From Paenibacillus sp. DMB5 (GTDB taxonomy: Bacteria; Bacillota; Bacilli; Paenibacillales; Paenibacillaceae), in contig NZ_LRAC01000133.1 of assembly GCF_001517085.1 (NCBI RefSeq), forward strand, positions 1 through 64,000: a DNA stretch of 64,000 bases, in the 5' to 3' direction. Positions within the stretch are counted from its first letter, which is position 1. Each line of letters begins with the position of its first letter. The notes beneath the pieces were generated by a model. The model was not told the origin of the DNA, did not search any database, and saw nothing but the letters and a program-made list of their open reading frames with translations. Of the stretch, positions 17,869 to 27,279 are shown in pieces. A program made the translations under genes and the position numbers.

Positions 17869-20136
17869 CTAAGAGCCCTTACTCTTGGCCGACTTGTAGC
17901 TGCTCGGCGGCATACCTTCATATTTGCGGAAAAAGCGGTTGAAGCTCTGCAGGTTATAGTATCCTACCTCTGCGGCAATCTGTTTAATGGTCAGGTCGGT
18001 GTCCAGCAGAAGCTCCTTGGCCTTTTCGATGCGGAGCTGATTCAGGAAATCAATCATGCTTTTACCGGTCTGCTCATACACAATCTTGCGCATATAGGAG
18101 TAGCTGATTCCGATTTCTTTTGCCATATCCTCGAAAACAATTTCTTCACGGTAGTGCTCCTTCAAATATTGAACGATCCGTTCCCCGTGATTCGTTTCAC
18201 CCGGGCTGTGGTCGAGGCTCTGAACGATTTCGCGGAACATTTCATGCAGGTACTCTTCCAGCTCCTCCAGCGTATCCATAGCAGCCAGAATACTGTAGAT
18301 ATTACCTTTGCCTACGATCATTCTTCCCGTACCGATATGATTCTCGCGCAGATGCTTGATCGTCGCTCCCATCAGCTGGTGATAGATGAACATAATATTA
18401 TCGTACGAAATATTCTCTTCTGCGCTGATCTGGCTGCGGATAGTCTGCAGCTCCTTGAAAATCCCTTCCAGGTTACCGGCGTCCAGGAAATTGAGAATCC
18501 GCCGCTCGCTGCAGTCGAAGTCGATATATTTGCGGCTGTGCTCCTCCTCATCCTCCCAGTACATAATGCTTCCGGCCCCGTTGATCATCCGCTGCTTGAT
18601 CAATTCCATCGCTTCAAACAGCCGCTCGGCTACCATTTCAGGCGCATCCGCCACATCGCTTACCCCTATCGTGACGGTATGCTCCAGCAGCGCAAGTGAT
18701 TCATCCCGTATCGTTTCCAGCACCTGCTGAATCAGCCCTCTGCCGGCTCCATCCTCATCCGGCGCAAAATTCAGCACGATGACCATGCAGCCGTCGTTAT
18801 GATAAACCGAACTGGCCAGAATCTGCTCCGGGAACAGACTCTCGTACTTCGTGTTAAGCAGATAACGGTGATAGCTGCGTGTCTCCACATTGGTATTGCC
18901 GACATATACCCTGTAACGGTCGATCGAGACAACAACTACCCGGTAGTAAGCTTCAGGAAAAATTTCGTTAATCCGCGGAGGAATTTCGCCGCGCAGCAGA
19001 CGGTGAACAGCGAGACTCCGGGTATCCTGCTCACGCTCCTGCAGCAGCTGGAACAGGCTCTCCTCCTCCTCCTGCATCCGTTTAAAGGCCATGTCCAGGA
19101 AAGCCAGCTCATTTTTGCCTGCCACGTTCAAATCGCTTTTGGAACGTATGGTCTGCACTAGCTGCCGGAGGGGTCTGGACAGCCAGGTGGCAAAAAAGAT
19201 AGCCAATAAGGTTCCAAGCAAAATAATAGCGCCGGTAAGCAGAATAATATTTCCCTGCATCTCCCGGGAATCGGCCATCATCTCATCCAGTGAGCTCCAG
19301 CTGACGTTCCACCATCCGGATAATGCCGAACGGGTCCAGGCATACACCATCCGTTTGCCGTCCAGTTCACGGAACGTGTAGCCTTCGCTTATATTTTGAT
19401 CCAGCAATTCCCGGAGAAACGGCAGCTCAAAGCCGTCTGACAGCAGCAGTGATTTATCATTGAAGGAGATCACCTTGCCGTCTGCATCCAGAAGCAGATT
19501 GCTGCTGTTACCGACCTCTGTGGCATTCAGGTATTTGCCGATCTGGCTTTCCTTCATATTGACTACAATTATTCCGTGTGTGTTGGACGACAGCCGGTTA
19601 AGCGGATACACATAGGAAACGACATTCTCGCCCGAATCCAGCTTGCGGGGAACCCATACACCGCTGATCCCCCTCTGGCCCTCAAGGGCCTCCTTCACCC
19701 AGTCCATCGCCTCATAGCGTTCCAGCTTGGTCACACTCTTGTCCGTAGAAACTACATAATCGGAACCCTCCAGATAAAAGTAGGAAGAGGATACGCCATC
19801 TACACGGCGGTTCAGATTGAGCAGTTCGTTCGTTACATCCTTGCCGCGGCTGTAATTATTAAAGCTGGAATTAATCTCGTCGTACGTCTCGAAGCTGCGG
19901 ATCCGGTCAAACACACTCGTTGCCGCCAGACGTGACGTGTCCTGGGCCAAATTGGCCAGGGCATTTTCATTCAGCTTGCGGTTGGCATTAAGTCCGGCAA
20001 GCGTTGATTCCCCGATGGCTGCCTCTGAGTTCTCAATAATCTGCGACCCGCTGTACCAGGTAAGGATGGCCGTGGGAATAGCCATGATACAGAACAGAAT
20101 TAACGCTAGCTGCAGCATCATCGGTATTTTTTTCAT
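17869..20136 (-). CDS. Membrane-anchored AraC-family sensor-regulator (YesN/YtdP-like)
   Basis: 755-residue one-protein sensor and transcription factor. A first membrane segment (about 8-28) and a second (about 293-315) enclose an extracellular Cache-like sensing domain; a HAMP-like linker follows, then a central cytoplasmic region and a C-terminal AraC double helix-turn-helix (about 655-750, ending RKYEGMPPSSYK). Regulators of this architecture are frequent in Paenibacillus beside Lpl-type transporters and sense extracellular sugar. It lies 45 bases after the esterase gene in the same direction and a terminator separates it from the transporter genes, which it probably controls. Confidence 0.9.
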   Translation of the reverse strand: MKKIPMMLQLALILFCIMAIPTAILTWYSGSQIIENSEAAIGESTLAGLNANRKLNENALANLAQDTSRLAATSVFDRIRSFETYDEINSSFNNYSRGKDVTNELLNLNRRVDGVSSSYFYLEGSDYVVSTDKSVTKLERYEAMDWVKEALEGQRGISGVWVPRKLDSGENVVSYVYPLNRLSSNTHGIIVVNMKESQIGKYLNATEVGNSSNLLLDADGKVISFNDKSLLLSDGFELPFLRELLDQNISEGYTFRELDGKRMVYAWTRSALSGWWNVSWSSLDEMMADSREMQGNIILLTGAIILLGTLLAIFFATWLSRPLRQLVQTIRSKSDLNVAGKNELAFLDMAFKRMQEEEESLFQLLQEREQDTRSLAVHRLLRGEIPPRINEIFPEAYYRVVVVSIDRYRVYVGNTNVETRSYHRYLLNTKYESLFPEQILASSVYHNDGCMVIVLNFAPDEDGAGRGLIQQVLETIRDESLALLEHTVTIGVSDVADAPEMVAERLFEAMELIKQRMINGAGSIMYWEDEEEHSRKYIDFDCSERRILNFLDAGNLEGIFKELQTIRSQISAEENISYDNIMFIYHQLMGATIKHLRENHIGTGRMIVGKGNIYSILAAMDTLEELEEYLHEMFREIVQSLDHSPGETNHGERIVQYLKEHYREEIVFEDMAKEIGISYSYMRKIVYEQTGKSMIDFLNQLRIEKAKELLLDTDLTIKQIAAEVGYYNLQSFNRFFRKYEGMPPSSYKSAKSKGS

Positions 20137-20181
20137 AGTGTGCCCCCCTTAATCTCTAATCCCTGCAGATGACTACAGCAG

Positions 20182-21282
20182 CTATCTGAGGAACATAATG
20201 AGCTTTTGCAGTCCAAGCTCCCTTATTCCCTGAACCACCAGCTCAGCTATGCGCAGGCTGCCGCGCTCCTGGAAATGCGTATTGTCAACGGTACCGCCGG
20301 GATGGTTCATCCATTCCCCGGGCGCTCCCCACAGAAAAATCGACTTGGTTGCCTCCGGCCCAGCCTCTTCAAACAGGCGTCTGCTCTTCTCGGCCAGGTC
20401 AATCAGCGGAACCGCTTCCTCCTCAGCCAGCTTTCTTACAGCTTCCAGATAGGCTCCGTGTGTGTCTGTCAGCTTGCCTGCAGCATCGAAATACCGGCGG
20501 TGCACAGAAGTGACCAGCACAGGGATCGCCTTCCTGGCCCGCGCACCTTCAATATACTGGCGCAGATGCTCCGGATAGGTTGTGAGCGGATCAGTATGGC
20601 GGGCCTCATCCCATTTCTGGTCGTTATGCCCGAACTGGATGAACAAATAATCGCCTTCCTTGATCTCGTCCAGAATGGGCTGAAGCCGGTTTTCCCCGAT
20701 AAAGCTTTTGGAGCTGCGGCCTCCCACAGCATGATTGGCAACCGTGACATCATGCTTGAAAAAGTATTGGAGCATCTGCCCCCAGCCGGAGAACGGAAAG
20801 CCCTTTTCATCGCCGACATCCGTCACTGTTGAATCGCCGGCCAGATATACCGTGATCTGCTCACTTGTCTTCGTGATTTCCAGTGCGTTGATCCTTGGGG
20901 CAACTCCGCCGAATCTCAGCTTCAGCTGGCCTCCGCGCACGTTAACACCGAACAGCTCACGGGAGACCTGACCGGTGACTGTGCGGTAATTGTTAAGAAT
21001 CAGCCTTTCACCGTTAGTCTTCAATGTCGTGCAGGACGGCGCCGCCTCATCCCCTGTAAGAATAGAGACAATATAGTTCCCGTCTTCCACGTCCGCCACA
21101 AACGCCGTATTAAAAGGTATAACAAAATCTCCGGCAAGCGGCTCTTCCCCCCGGACATGCTCCGTTACTTGTGACACATCTGTAAAGCCATACCCTTTTC
21201 CGGCATCGTAGCTGTCTGCAGCGGACACTTTGGTATATCCTTCTGCTGCTCCGGCAGCTCCAAAATCAAAACGCAAGCTCAT
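20182..21282 (-). CDS. Rhamnogalacturonan acetylesterase-like SGNH hydrolase
   Basis: 366-residue carbohydrate esterase (CE12-like) expected to remove acetyl groups from pectic rhamnogalacturonan. Residues 1-135 form a beta-rich accessory domain (malectin/CBM-like). The SGNH domain follows: GDST (149-152, nucleophile Ser), GGRSSKSF (187-194), GHND (218-221) and a C-terminal DNTH catalytic pair near residue 340. There is no signal peptide, so deacetylation would take place inside the cell after uptake, as proposed for RhgT/YesY-type enzymes. It is upstream of the AraC regulator and behind a cre-like site. Confidence 0.85.
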   Translation of the reverse strand: MSLRFDFGAAGAAEGYTKVSAADSYDAGKGYGFTDVSQVTEHVRGEEPLAGDFVIPFNTAFVADVEDGNYIVSILTGDEAAPSCTTLKTNGERLILNNYRTVTGQVSRELFGVNVRGGQLKLRFGGVAPRINALEITKTSEQITVYLAGDSTVTDVGDEKGFPFSGWGQMLQYFFKHDVTVANHAVGGRSSKSFIGENRLQPILDEIKEGDYLFIQFGHNDQKWDEARHTDPLTTYPEHLRQYIEGARARKAIPVLVTSVHRRYFDAAGKLTDTHGAYLEAVRKLAEEEAVPLIDLAEKSRRLFEEAGPEATKSIFLWGAPGEWMNHPGGTVDNTHFQERGSLRIAELVVQGIRELGLQKLIMFLR

Positions 21283-21314
21283 GTTACTTCCCCCTACTTT
21301 AATTTAGATGAAAT

Positions 21315-21328
21315 TTTAAACGCTTACA
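21315..21328 (-). promoter_or_regulatory. cre-like CcpA site upstream of the esterase gene
   Basis: The minus strand reads TGTAAGCGTTTAAA, 13 of 14 matches to TGWAANCGNTNWCA. It lies 33 bases before the esterase start. The remaining AT-rich sequence to 21594 separates this gene from the divergent lipoprotein gene and shows no gene. Confidence 0.55.
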
Positions 21329-21594
21329 AGTTATATTGTGGAAACCGTTAAACATTGGCAAGCTTACAGTTATTTTAACATTACAAGAATCAGTTAATAT
21401 ATATCTTCAGTGAAATTTCTCGAAAAAATTTTGTGAAAACAAATAAATACCAATTAAAAAATAATTAAAATGTTGAAAACGGACATTTTTTAGAAACATT
21501 AAATATTATCCATTTGTGACATTTTTATTTTGAATATGAGCACGAGTCATCTATCATTTAGTAACTATTGACTAGCAGACAAGGAGTTTGTGAC

Positions 21595-22137
21595 ATGAAA
21601 CTTATCTATCCCCTGATCATTGTGGCGGCATTTATTCTGTCAGGCTGTACCCTGGTTCTGGACACCACGTCCGATTCCATAGACACCCCTCTATATGCAG
21701 GCAAGGCCTTGAATGTAGCCGTTATAGGAGAAGCACCGTCCGTCAGAGAACGGCAGGTAGTGTTCTCTGCTGTTACCATGGATGAGATATACGATAACAG
21801 CCGATCACTGTCAGCCGAATATGACGCTGTATTCATTATGAAGGAGCATTTATCTGAAGCTGCGGACGCCCGGTATGCGGAGGTGTATCAGAGCGCGGGT
21901 ATTCCGTTCTTTTTTATCGAGTCGGAGAAATCCTATGTGCCGTTTATTCTTGAAGATGTTGCCTATGAGGACGTTCCGGACATGAACAACGGGATGTATG
22001 CGACGGGGTATTTGAATTTAGAAGGCAAAGCCCAGGTATGGGCCACCGGACTCTACAATGACAAGGTCAACCGCACTAATATCAAATCTGCCTATTCGTC
22101 GGTATTCGAAGCCGTTAATAATTGGCCGGTAAAATAA
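21595..22137 (+). CDS. Small lipoprotein of unknown function
   Basis: 180-residue predicted lipoprotein. The signal peptide ends in the lipobox LSGC at about residue 16-19. The mature part is acidic and shows no domain I recognise (YDAVFIMKEHLSEAADARY, FFFIESEKSYVPFILED). The start is the ATG at 21595, eight bases after AAGGAG; an in-frame TTG at 21568 would place the signal peptide too far from the N-terminus. It stands alone between the divergent esterase gene and the convergent ktrA gene. Confidence 0.75.
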   Translation: MKLIYPLIIVAAFILSGCTLVLDTTSDSIDTPLYAGKALNVAVIGEAPSVRERQVVFSAVTMDEIYDNSRSLSAEYDAVFIMKEHLSEAADARYAEVYQSAGIPFFFIESEKSYVPFILEDVAYEDVPDMNNGMYATGYLNLEGKAQVWATGLYNDKVNRTNIKSAYSSVFEAVNNWPVK

Positions 22138-22163
22138 AAAAGCCAAGACGGGAGTCCAGGCTT
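22136..22163 (-). terminator. Rho-independent terminator after ktrA
   Basis: The minus strand forms AAGCC...GGCTT (22163-22140) followed by TTTTTATTTTA. It would end the ktrB-ktrA transcript just past the convergent lipoprotein gene. Confidence 0.6.
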
Positions 22164-22197
22164 ACAGTGTATTATAGCTATTGCTCTATCTTTCCTT

Positions 22198-22872
22198 TTA
22201 ATCCGCGTTAACCGCCCCGTCTTCAAACTCCTCGATACTCTCATTGGAGCCGATGACAACCATAATATCTCCCTGGCTTACATAATCATGGGCAGTAGGG
22301 GCAACGATAATTCCGTCTTTGCGGTTGAGGGCGATGATGCTGCAGCCGTATTTGGCACGGGTGTTCAGCTCAGAGAGGCTTTTTCCGTCCATACAGGAGG
22401 GAACGGTCAGCTCGACGATTTTGTAGTCCTTGGAAATCTCGATATAATCCAGCAGATGGGGAGTAACCAGCTGATGCGCTACACGGATACCCATATCCCT
22501 TTCCGGAAAAATAACCCGGTCCACGCCTAGCTTGGATAGCGCACGCCCGTGGAGGATCGTAATCGCCTTCGCAACCACTTGCTTTACTCCCAATTCCTTC
22601 AGCAGAATCGCCGTCAAAATACTCCGCTCCATATTGTCCCCGATGGCAACAATCCCGCAGTCGAAATTGCGTACACCCAAAGAACGCATGATGCCTTCAT
22701 CAGTCGCATCTGCCATGACCGCATGGGTCAGCTGCCCATTCATTTCCTCTACACGATCTTCCAGATGGTCGATTCCGAGCACCTCGTAGCCCATAGCCAT
22801 CAGCTCAAGCGCCAGACTGGAGCCGAAACGGCCGAGGCCGATCACAACAAACTGCTGTGCTTTTAACATCAC
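22198..22872 (-). CDS. ktrA: Potassium uptake regulatory subunit (KtrA/KtrC, RCK protein)
   Basis: 224-residue cytoplasmic gating protein that binds nucleotides and controls the KtrB membrane subunit. An RCK N-domain with GLGRFGSS at residues 13-20 and the acidic GIDHLEDRVEEM strand end is followed by an RCK C-domain. Two possible ATG starts are adjacent. It follows the ktrB coding region by about nine bases, so the two subunits are made from one message, in the order ktrB-ktrA. Confidence 0.92.
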   Translation of the reverse strand: MMLKAQQFVVIGLGRFGSSLALELMAMGYEVLGIDHLEDRVEEMNGQLTHAVMADATDEGIMRSLGVRNFDCGIVAIGDNMERSILTAILLKELGVKQVVAKAITILHGRALSKLGVDRVIFPERDMGIRVAHQLVTPHLLDYIEISKDYKIVELTVPSCMDGKSLSELNTRAKYGCSIIALNRKDGIIVAPTAHDYVSQGDIMVVIGSNESIEEFEDGAVNAD

Positions 22873-22881
22873 TTTAACCCC

Positions 22882-24248
22882 TTATCCAATGATCATTTTA
22901 CCTTCCGGATACTTATACAATGGTTTACCCTGTTTCGGACCGAGTGCATAGGCCAGTGTTAAAAGACCAAGCCTTCCCGCAAACATCGTCAGGCAGAGCA
23001 GGATTTTCCCGGCATCAGACAGCTCCGGTGTCAGCCCCATCGATAGCCCGACGGTCGCAAACGCCGATGTCGTCTCAAACAGGATCATCAGGAACGGGCG
23101 CCTTCTGTGGTTGAGAGAACCATCGACACAGAGACAATCAGCAGCAGGGCAAGCAGCGTAATCGTCAGCGCCTTAAATACCCGCTCCTGGGCCAGGCGGT
23201 AACGGAACAGAACAATATCTTCACGCCCCCGCAGCATAGAGACAACCGCCCCGATCATCAGCGTAAAGGTAGTCGTCTTGATTCCCCCGCCGGTGGAGCC
23301 CGGAGAGGCGCCGATAAACATCAGGATGATTATAAAAAACTGTGTGGCCTGACGCATGCCTCCGATGTCTACCGTATTGGCACCGGCTGTACGCGGTGTT
23401 ACCGACTGAAAGAATGAGGCCCAGATTTTGCCGCCGAAGTTAAGAGAACCGAGTGTACGGGTGTTGGTGAACTCGAACACAAAAATCACTACTGCACCGG
23501 TTAGGATCAGCGCCCCCGTCATCGACAGAACGACCTTGCTGTGCAGCTGCAGCCGGCGGCTTTTGCGGTATTCAATCAGGTCGGCCATCACAATGAACCC
23601 GATACCGCCTGAGACAATCAGCAGCATGACAACCAGATTCACAACAGAATCACTGGCATAAGCGGTAAGGCTGCGGTACTCCCCAAACAGATCAAATCCG
23701 GCGTTGTTGAACATGGAAACGGCATGAAACACACCGTAATACAATGCACGGCCCAGCGGCATATCCGCCGCCCAGCGGAGCGCCAGCAGAACCGCACCGC
23801 CTGTCTCAATAACCAGCGAATAGACAAGCACCTTGCGGATCAGCCGAACAATCCCCTCCATCGAGCTCTGATTCATTGCCTCCTGGAGAATCAGCCGGTC
23901 ACGCAGCGAGATTTTGCGTTTGAGCAGCAGCGCGAACAGGGTTGCCATCGTCATAAAACCGAGGCCCCCGACCTGTATCAGCAACAGAATAACGATCTGG
24001 CCGAAGAGGCTGAAATGGGTGCCGGTATCCACTACAACCAGCCCGGTTACACAGGTTGCTGAAGTTGCCGTGAAAAGCGCATCTATAAATGTCAGGGAAT
24101 GACCGGATGCACTGGCAAAGGGCAGCATCAGGAGCAGTGTTCCAATCAGGATGACTGCAGCAAATCCCCCCACCAGAATCTGGGGCGGCGACAGCTTAAA
24201 AAATCTGAATTTAGGAAATTCAGGAAATGGCGAGGCCAAACGGCTCAT
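22882..24248 (-). pseudogene. ktrB: ktrB potassium channel subunit, frame broken near 23096
   Basis: Membrane subunit of the Ktr potassium uptake system (TrkH/KtrB family, four M1-P-M2 repeats with one Gly each in the filter). From 24248 the frame carries repeats 1-3 and part of the fourth (TATSATCVTGL, AVSMFNNAGFDLF, FFQSVTPRTAGAN), then stops at 23088 after STTEGARS. The rest of repeat 4 (TSAFATVGLSMGLTPEL to the end) continues in another frame, 22882-23088. Homologues read TEQAPFLxIVFET here, so one base appears lost from the CCC/GGG run at 23096-23098. The true start may be a TTG at 24239. Sequencing error or a real null mutation are both possible. Confidence 0.85.
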
Positions 24249-24364
24249 CCTTTCACATGCTTCATAACAGCATAAAAAATTTGTATTGTTCCAATAAACA
24301 TACAAATTATATACGTTATTGTCCAACATCACAAAGCCTGATTTTTCAATGTGATTAATCTCGC

Positions 24365-24394
24365 TTGAAATTGTATGGTGTGTAGTGGTACACT
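24365..24394 (+). promoter_or_regulatory. Promoter of the GntR-ABC operon
   Basis: TTGAAA (24365-24370), 18 bases, TACACT (24389-24394) with an extended TGG before it. The transcription start would be near 24401, immediately before the inverted repeat described next. Confidence 0.55.
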
Positions 24395-24405
24395 CCAAAT
24401 ATAAA

Positions 24406-24428
24406 GTGTATGGTTATCCTCCATACAC
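24406..24428. promoter_or_regulatory. Palindromic operator for the GntR/YtrA-type regulator
   Basis: GTGTATGG (24406-24413), seven bases, CCATACAC (24421-24428): a perfect 8-bp inverted repeat between the promoter and the regulator gene. YtrA-type GntR proteins repress their own operons through AGTGTA-type repeats, so this is the likely autorepression site. Confidence 0.65.
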
Positions 24429-24467
24429 ATGACCTCAGGAATCAGTCAGAGAAGGAAGGGGTATTCC

Positions 24468-24860
24468 ATGGATCAGTCCTTTGAGCTTTTGCCGGAACCG
24501 TTTCAGATCAACCCCTCACTGCCAATCTACGAACAGTTCGCCTGGGCTATACAAGGAAGAATTGTCAGCGGACATATACCGCCCGGCTCGCGGCTGCCCT
24601 CCGTAAGAGAGCTTGCGGCTGGCAGGGGCGTCAACCCTACCACCGCAGCCAGAACCTATCAGGAGCTGGAGCGCATGGGCCTGATTGTTACCTACCGCGG
24701 GCAGGGAACCTTTGTCACCAGGGATGCAGCTGTGATTGGCGAGGCACGTAAAGATATTATGCGCAAGGCAATCAGGGAATTTAAGTCGGCTGCCGGAAAG
24801 CTGGGCCTCACGGCCGCGCAATTGCTGGAATTTGATAAGGAGGATTCACATGACAGCTAA
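24468..24860 (+). CDS. GntR-family regulator, YtrA subgroup
   Basis: 130-residue repressor: an N-terminal winged helix-turn-helix (SRLPSVRELAAGRGVNPTTA) and only a short C-terminal dimerisation tail, as typical of the YtrA subgroup that controls ABC transporter operons. The start at 24468 follows GGAAGGGG. Its stop codon overlaps the start of the ATPase gene (ATG at 24850), indicating coupled translation. The likely operator is directly upstream. Confidence 0.88.
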   Translation: MDQSFELLPEPFQINPSLPIYEQFAWAIQGRIVSGHIPPGSRLPSVRELAAGRGVNPTTAARTYQELERMGLIVTYRGQGTFVTRDAAVIGEARKDIMRKAIREFKSAAGKLGLTAAQLLEFDKEDSHDS

Positions 24861-25581
24861 TCGTTACAGTATGGAGGCGGCTGCAGGGCCTGCGGCGGTA
24901 GAGTGCCGGGGACTCGGGCTTGCGCGAAGAAAAAAGAGCATTCTCCAGGGCATCAGCTTCGATATTCCCGAGGGCAGCCTGACCGGCCTGCTCGGCCCTA
25001 ACGGGGCCGGCAAATCCTCGCTGCTGCGGATTATAGCCGGACTGGCCGCCCCGGATACAGGCTCTGTACGGATTTTCGGCCAGCCGGCGGGCATAGAGCA
25101 GCTCGGCATGCTGTCACTCCTGCCGGACCGCAGCAATCTGCCCGGCTGGCTGAGCGTCAGGGAATGGCTGGATTTTGCCGCCGGAATCTATCCGGACTGG
25201 GACCCGGTCAAAGCGCTGGAGCTGCAGGCAGAGCTCAATGTTTCCATGGAGCCGGCCATCTCTTCACTGTCCCGCGGCGAGGAGGCAAGGCTGCAGCTGC
25301 TGACCTGCCTGTCCCGCCAAGCACCGCTGATTATCCTCGACGAACCGTTCACCGGTGTTGATCTTCTCTCCCGCGAACGGATTGCTTCCGCTGTAGTCGG
25401 TGAGCTTGCCGACGGCCGGCGCACCTTTCTGATTGCCACTCACGACATCCGGGAAATGGAGCTGCTGTTCGACCGGCTGATTCTGATCGGCGAAGGAACG
25501 ATCCGCAGCATTGAAGATGTAGATAGGCTGCGCCGCTCCGGGAAATCGGTCGAATCTCACTACAGGGAAGTGTTCGCATGA
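24850..25581 (+). CDS. ABC transporter ATP-binding protein (YtrB-like)
   Basis: 243-residue ATPase. Walker A GPNGAGKS at 49-56, Walker B LIILDEP, and ATHD H-loop are intact; the signature reads SLSRGEE in place of LSGGQ, a common variant. AAGGAGG lies six bases before the ATG, which overlaps the end of the GntR gene. It ends in an ATGA overlap with the permease gene, so the three genes form one tight operon. The transported substrate is unknown; Ytr-type operons respond to cell-wall stress in some Bacilli. Confidence 0.92.
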   Translation: MTANRYSMEAAAGPAAVECRGLGLARRKKSILQGISFDIPEGSLTGLLGPNGAGKSSLLRIIAGLAAPDTGSVRIFGQPAGIEQLGMLSLLPDRSNLPGWLSVREWLDFAAGIYPDWDPVKALELQAELNVSMEPAISSLSRGEEARLQLLTCLSRQAPLIILDEPFTGVDLLSRERIASAVVGELADGRRTFLIATHDIREMELLFDRLILIGEGTIRSIEDVDRLRRSGKSVESHYREVFA

Positions 25582-27141
25582 ACGCGATGAAGACGCTGGT
25601 CCGGCTGGAGTACAGCCGTTATAACCTTTCAAGACTTGGTAAACATTACAGGCTGCTGACAGCCCTGATTCTGGTCTTCGGCACGGTGTTAATCGGCATC
25701 TACCTTCCCGGCTCCAGATCATCGGAACGCACACCCTTCATCTATGCCGCTTTGCTGGTATGGTCAGCGGTGACAGTCCTTTCGGCAGTCAGTATGTTAA
25801 GCTTTATGAACGCCGGCTCCCGCGACTGGATACTCTCCTTTCCCCACTCCAGATTGAAGCTGCTGTATGCCAAAATGATCAGTCTTCTCGGACATAGCCT
25901 TCAGCTGACGCTTGCAGTTCTCCTGGCCGCCGTTATGCTATATCTCTATTCTGTCCGAAGCGGCTGGTATCCACCGTTATCCATGCCTGAACTTCTCTAT
26001 TTGGTTGCGGCATATACGCTGTTCATTCTGATTTTTCTGCCGTTCGCCGTGATATTCGGACTCGCAATCTGCCTGTTTCTGCAGCCGGCCAAATTAGCAC
26101 TGCTGCTCTTCATTCCGTACACTGCATTATGGATGTCACCGTTTATAGCTGACGGCATTTATGGCACCGGGTACTCCGGTGTGCAGGCAGCAGCCCCCGG
26201 CTCACCCGGTTTTATGCTGTATGCTTCACTTGCAGCAGCCGCTGCCGGCTGGCCGCTTGGCCATCTGCTGATGCTGCTGGTTGCCGCCAGAGGCCTGGAA
26301 GCGGAAGGGCAGGAAGTCCGTTCTTCCAGTCCTTCCGCGCTTCACGCCGTTTCAGATCCGGGACGCTGCGGATTGGCCGGAATGCCGGTCTGCAGAAGGA
26401 TACCCCCGCATTCATGATGCTGTACCGGCTCTATGCCGGCCGGAAGCGCCGGACAGAGAAGCATCCGGCTGTACTCAGCCTGAAATTCGCTGTTCCGCCC
26501 ATGGTGGCAGCCGTTTTTTACTTCGGCATAACCTCAAATGTGGAATCCGTAGTCCTGTCCCTCATGAGATCACTGTTTGGGCTGGTGATTACCTTCAGCA
26601 GCGTCTGGGTTCTCCTGCGCAGCAGCAGCGAGCGCAAACAATTACCTTAGCTACTGGGCTTTCCGCAGAGCCGGCTGGCTCTGCTGCTAAGCGGTGTGGC
26701 CGTGGTATGGACTACTGCGATGCGGATTATGGGTATCCTGCTGCTCTCAGCCGTTGCCGGCAGCGTCGCCGCCCTGATTGCCGGCAATACCGGGCTGCAG
26801 GACTGGTCTCAAACCTTGATCTGGCTGTTATATTTCTTCCTGTTTTATGTATTGGCGTTAACTGTCATGCTGTGTCTGCTGCAGCTGGAATACTATACTT
26901 TGAAAGCACCGGTGTGGGTATTCTGATGTTCCCGGTATCTTTATTAGGGCTTATGGGCGGTGTTTTCCTGAATAAATTCATTTTTCTGCCTGCTGAGCTG
27001 CACACCGGGATTCTGCCCGACTGGAGTCTGCTTGGCTGGATCGCCTTGATCGGATTGCCTGCAGCATTTTGCTGTATTCCGGCAGGCGCCAGATATTATC
27101 ACCTCAGCCTGAGCCGGCCCGCCGGGAAAAAGCAGGCATAA
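25578..27141 (+). pseudogene. ABC-2 type membrane protein, broken by two frameshifts and one stop
   Basis: Membrane partner of the YtrB-like ATPase, originally about 520 residues with many hydrophobic segments. The frame from 25578 is good until about 26312, after which protein-like sequence continues in a second frame (FFQSFRASRRFRSGTLRI onward). That frame has a TAG at 26648-26650 but continues to be membrane-like. At about 26893 it shifts again into the third frame (FESTGVGILMFPVSLLG to the end at 27141). Both shifts fit loss of one base, the second in a T-run. With three lesions this is either a decaying gene or a poorly sequenced stretch. Confidence 0.75.
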
Positions 27142-27202
27142 GCCGGGGCTCGTTTACGTAAAAGTAAAGTTAGATAAGCCCGCATCTTCTAACAGGTATT
27201 TT

Positions 27203-27231
27203 TTGTAACTGCCAGGCCTGTCCCGTATAAT
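27203..27231 (+). promoter_or_regulatory. Sigma-A promoter for the CPBP protease gene
   Basis: TTGTAA (27203-27208), exactly 17 bases, TATAAT (27226-27231). The transcript would start near 27238, about 40 bases before the ATG at 27280, which has AAGGAGG upstream. Confidence 0.75.
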
Positions 27232-27279
27232 GAAACAGAATATGCATACTACAAATGAATCCATGCAAGGAGGCGTTTC

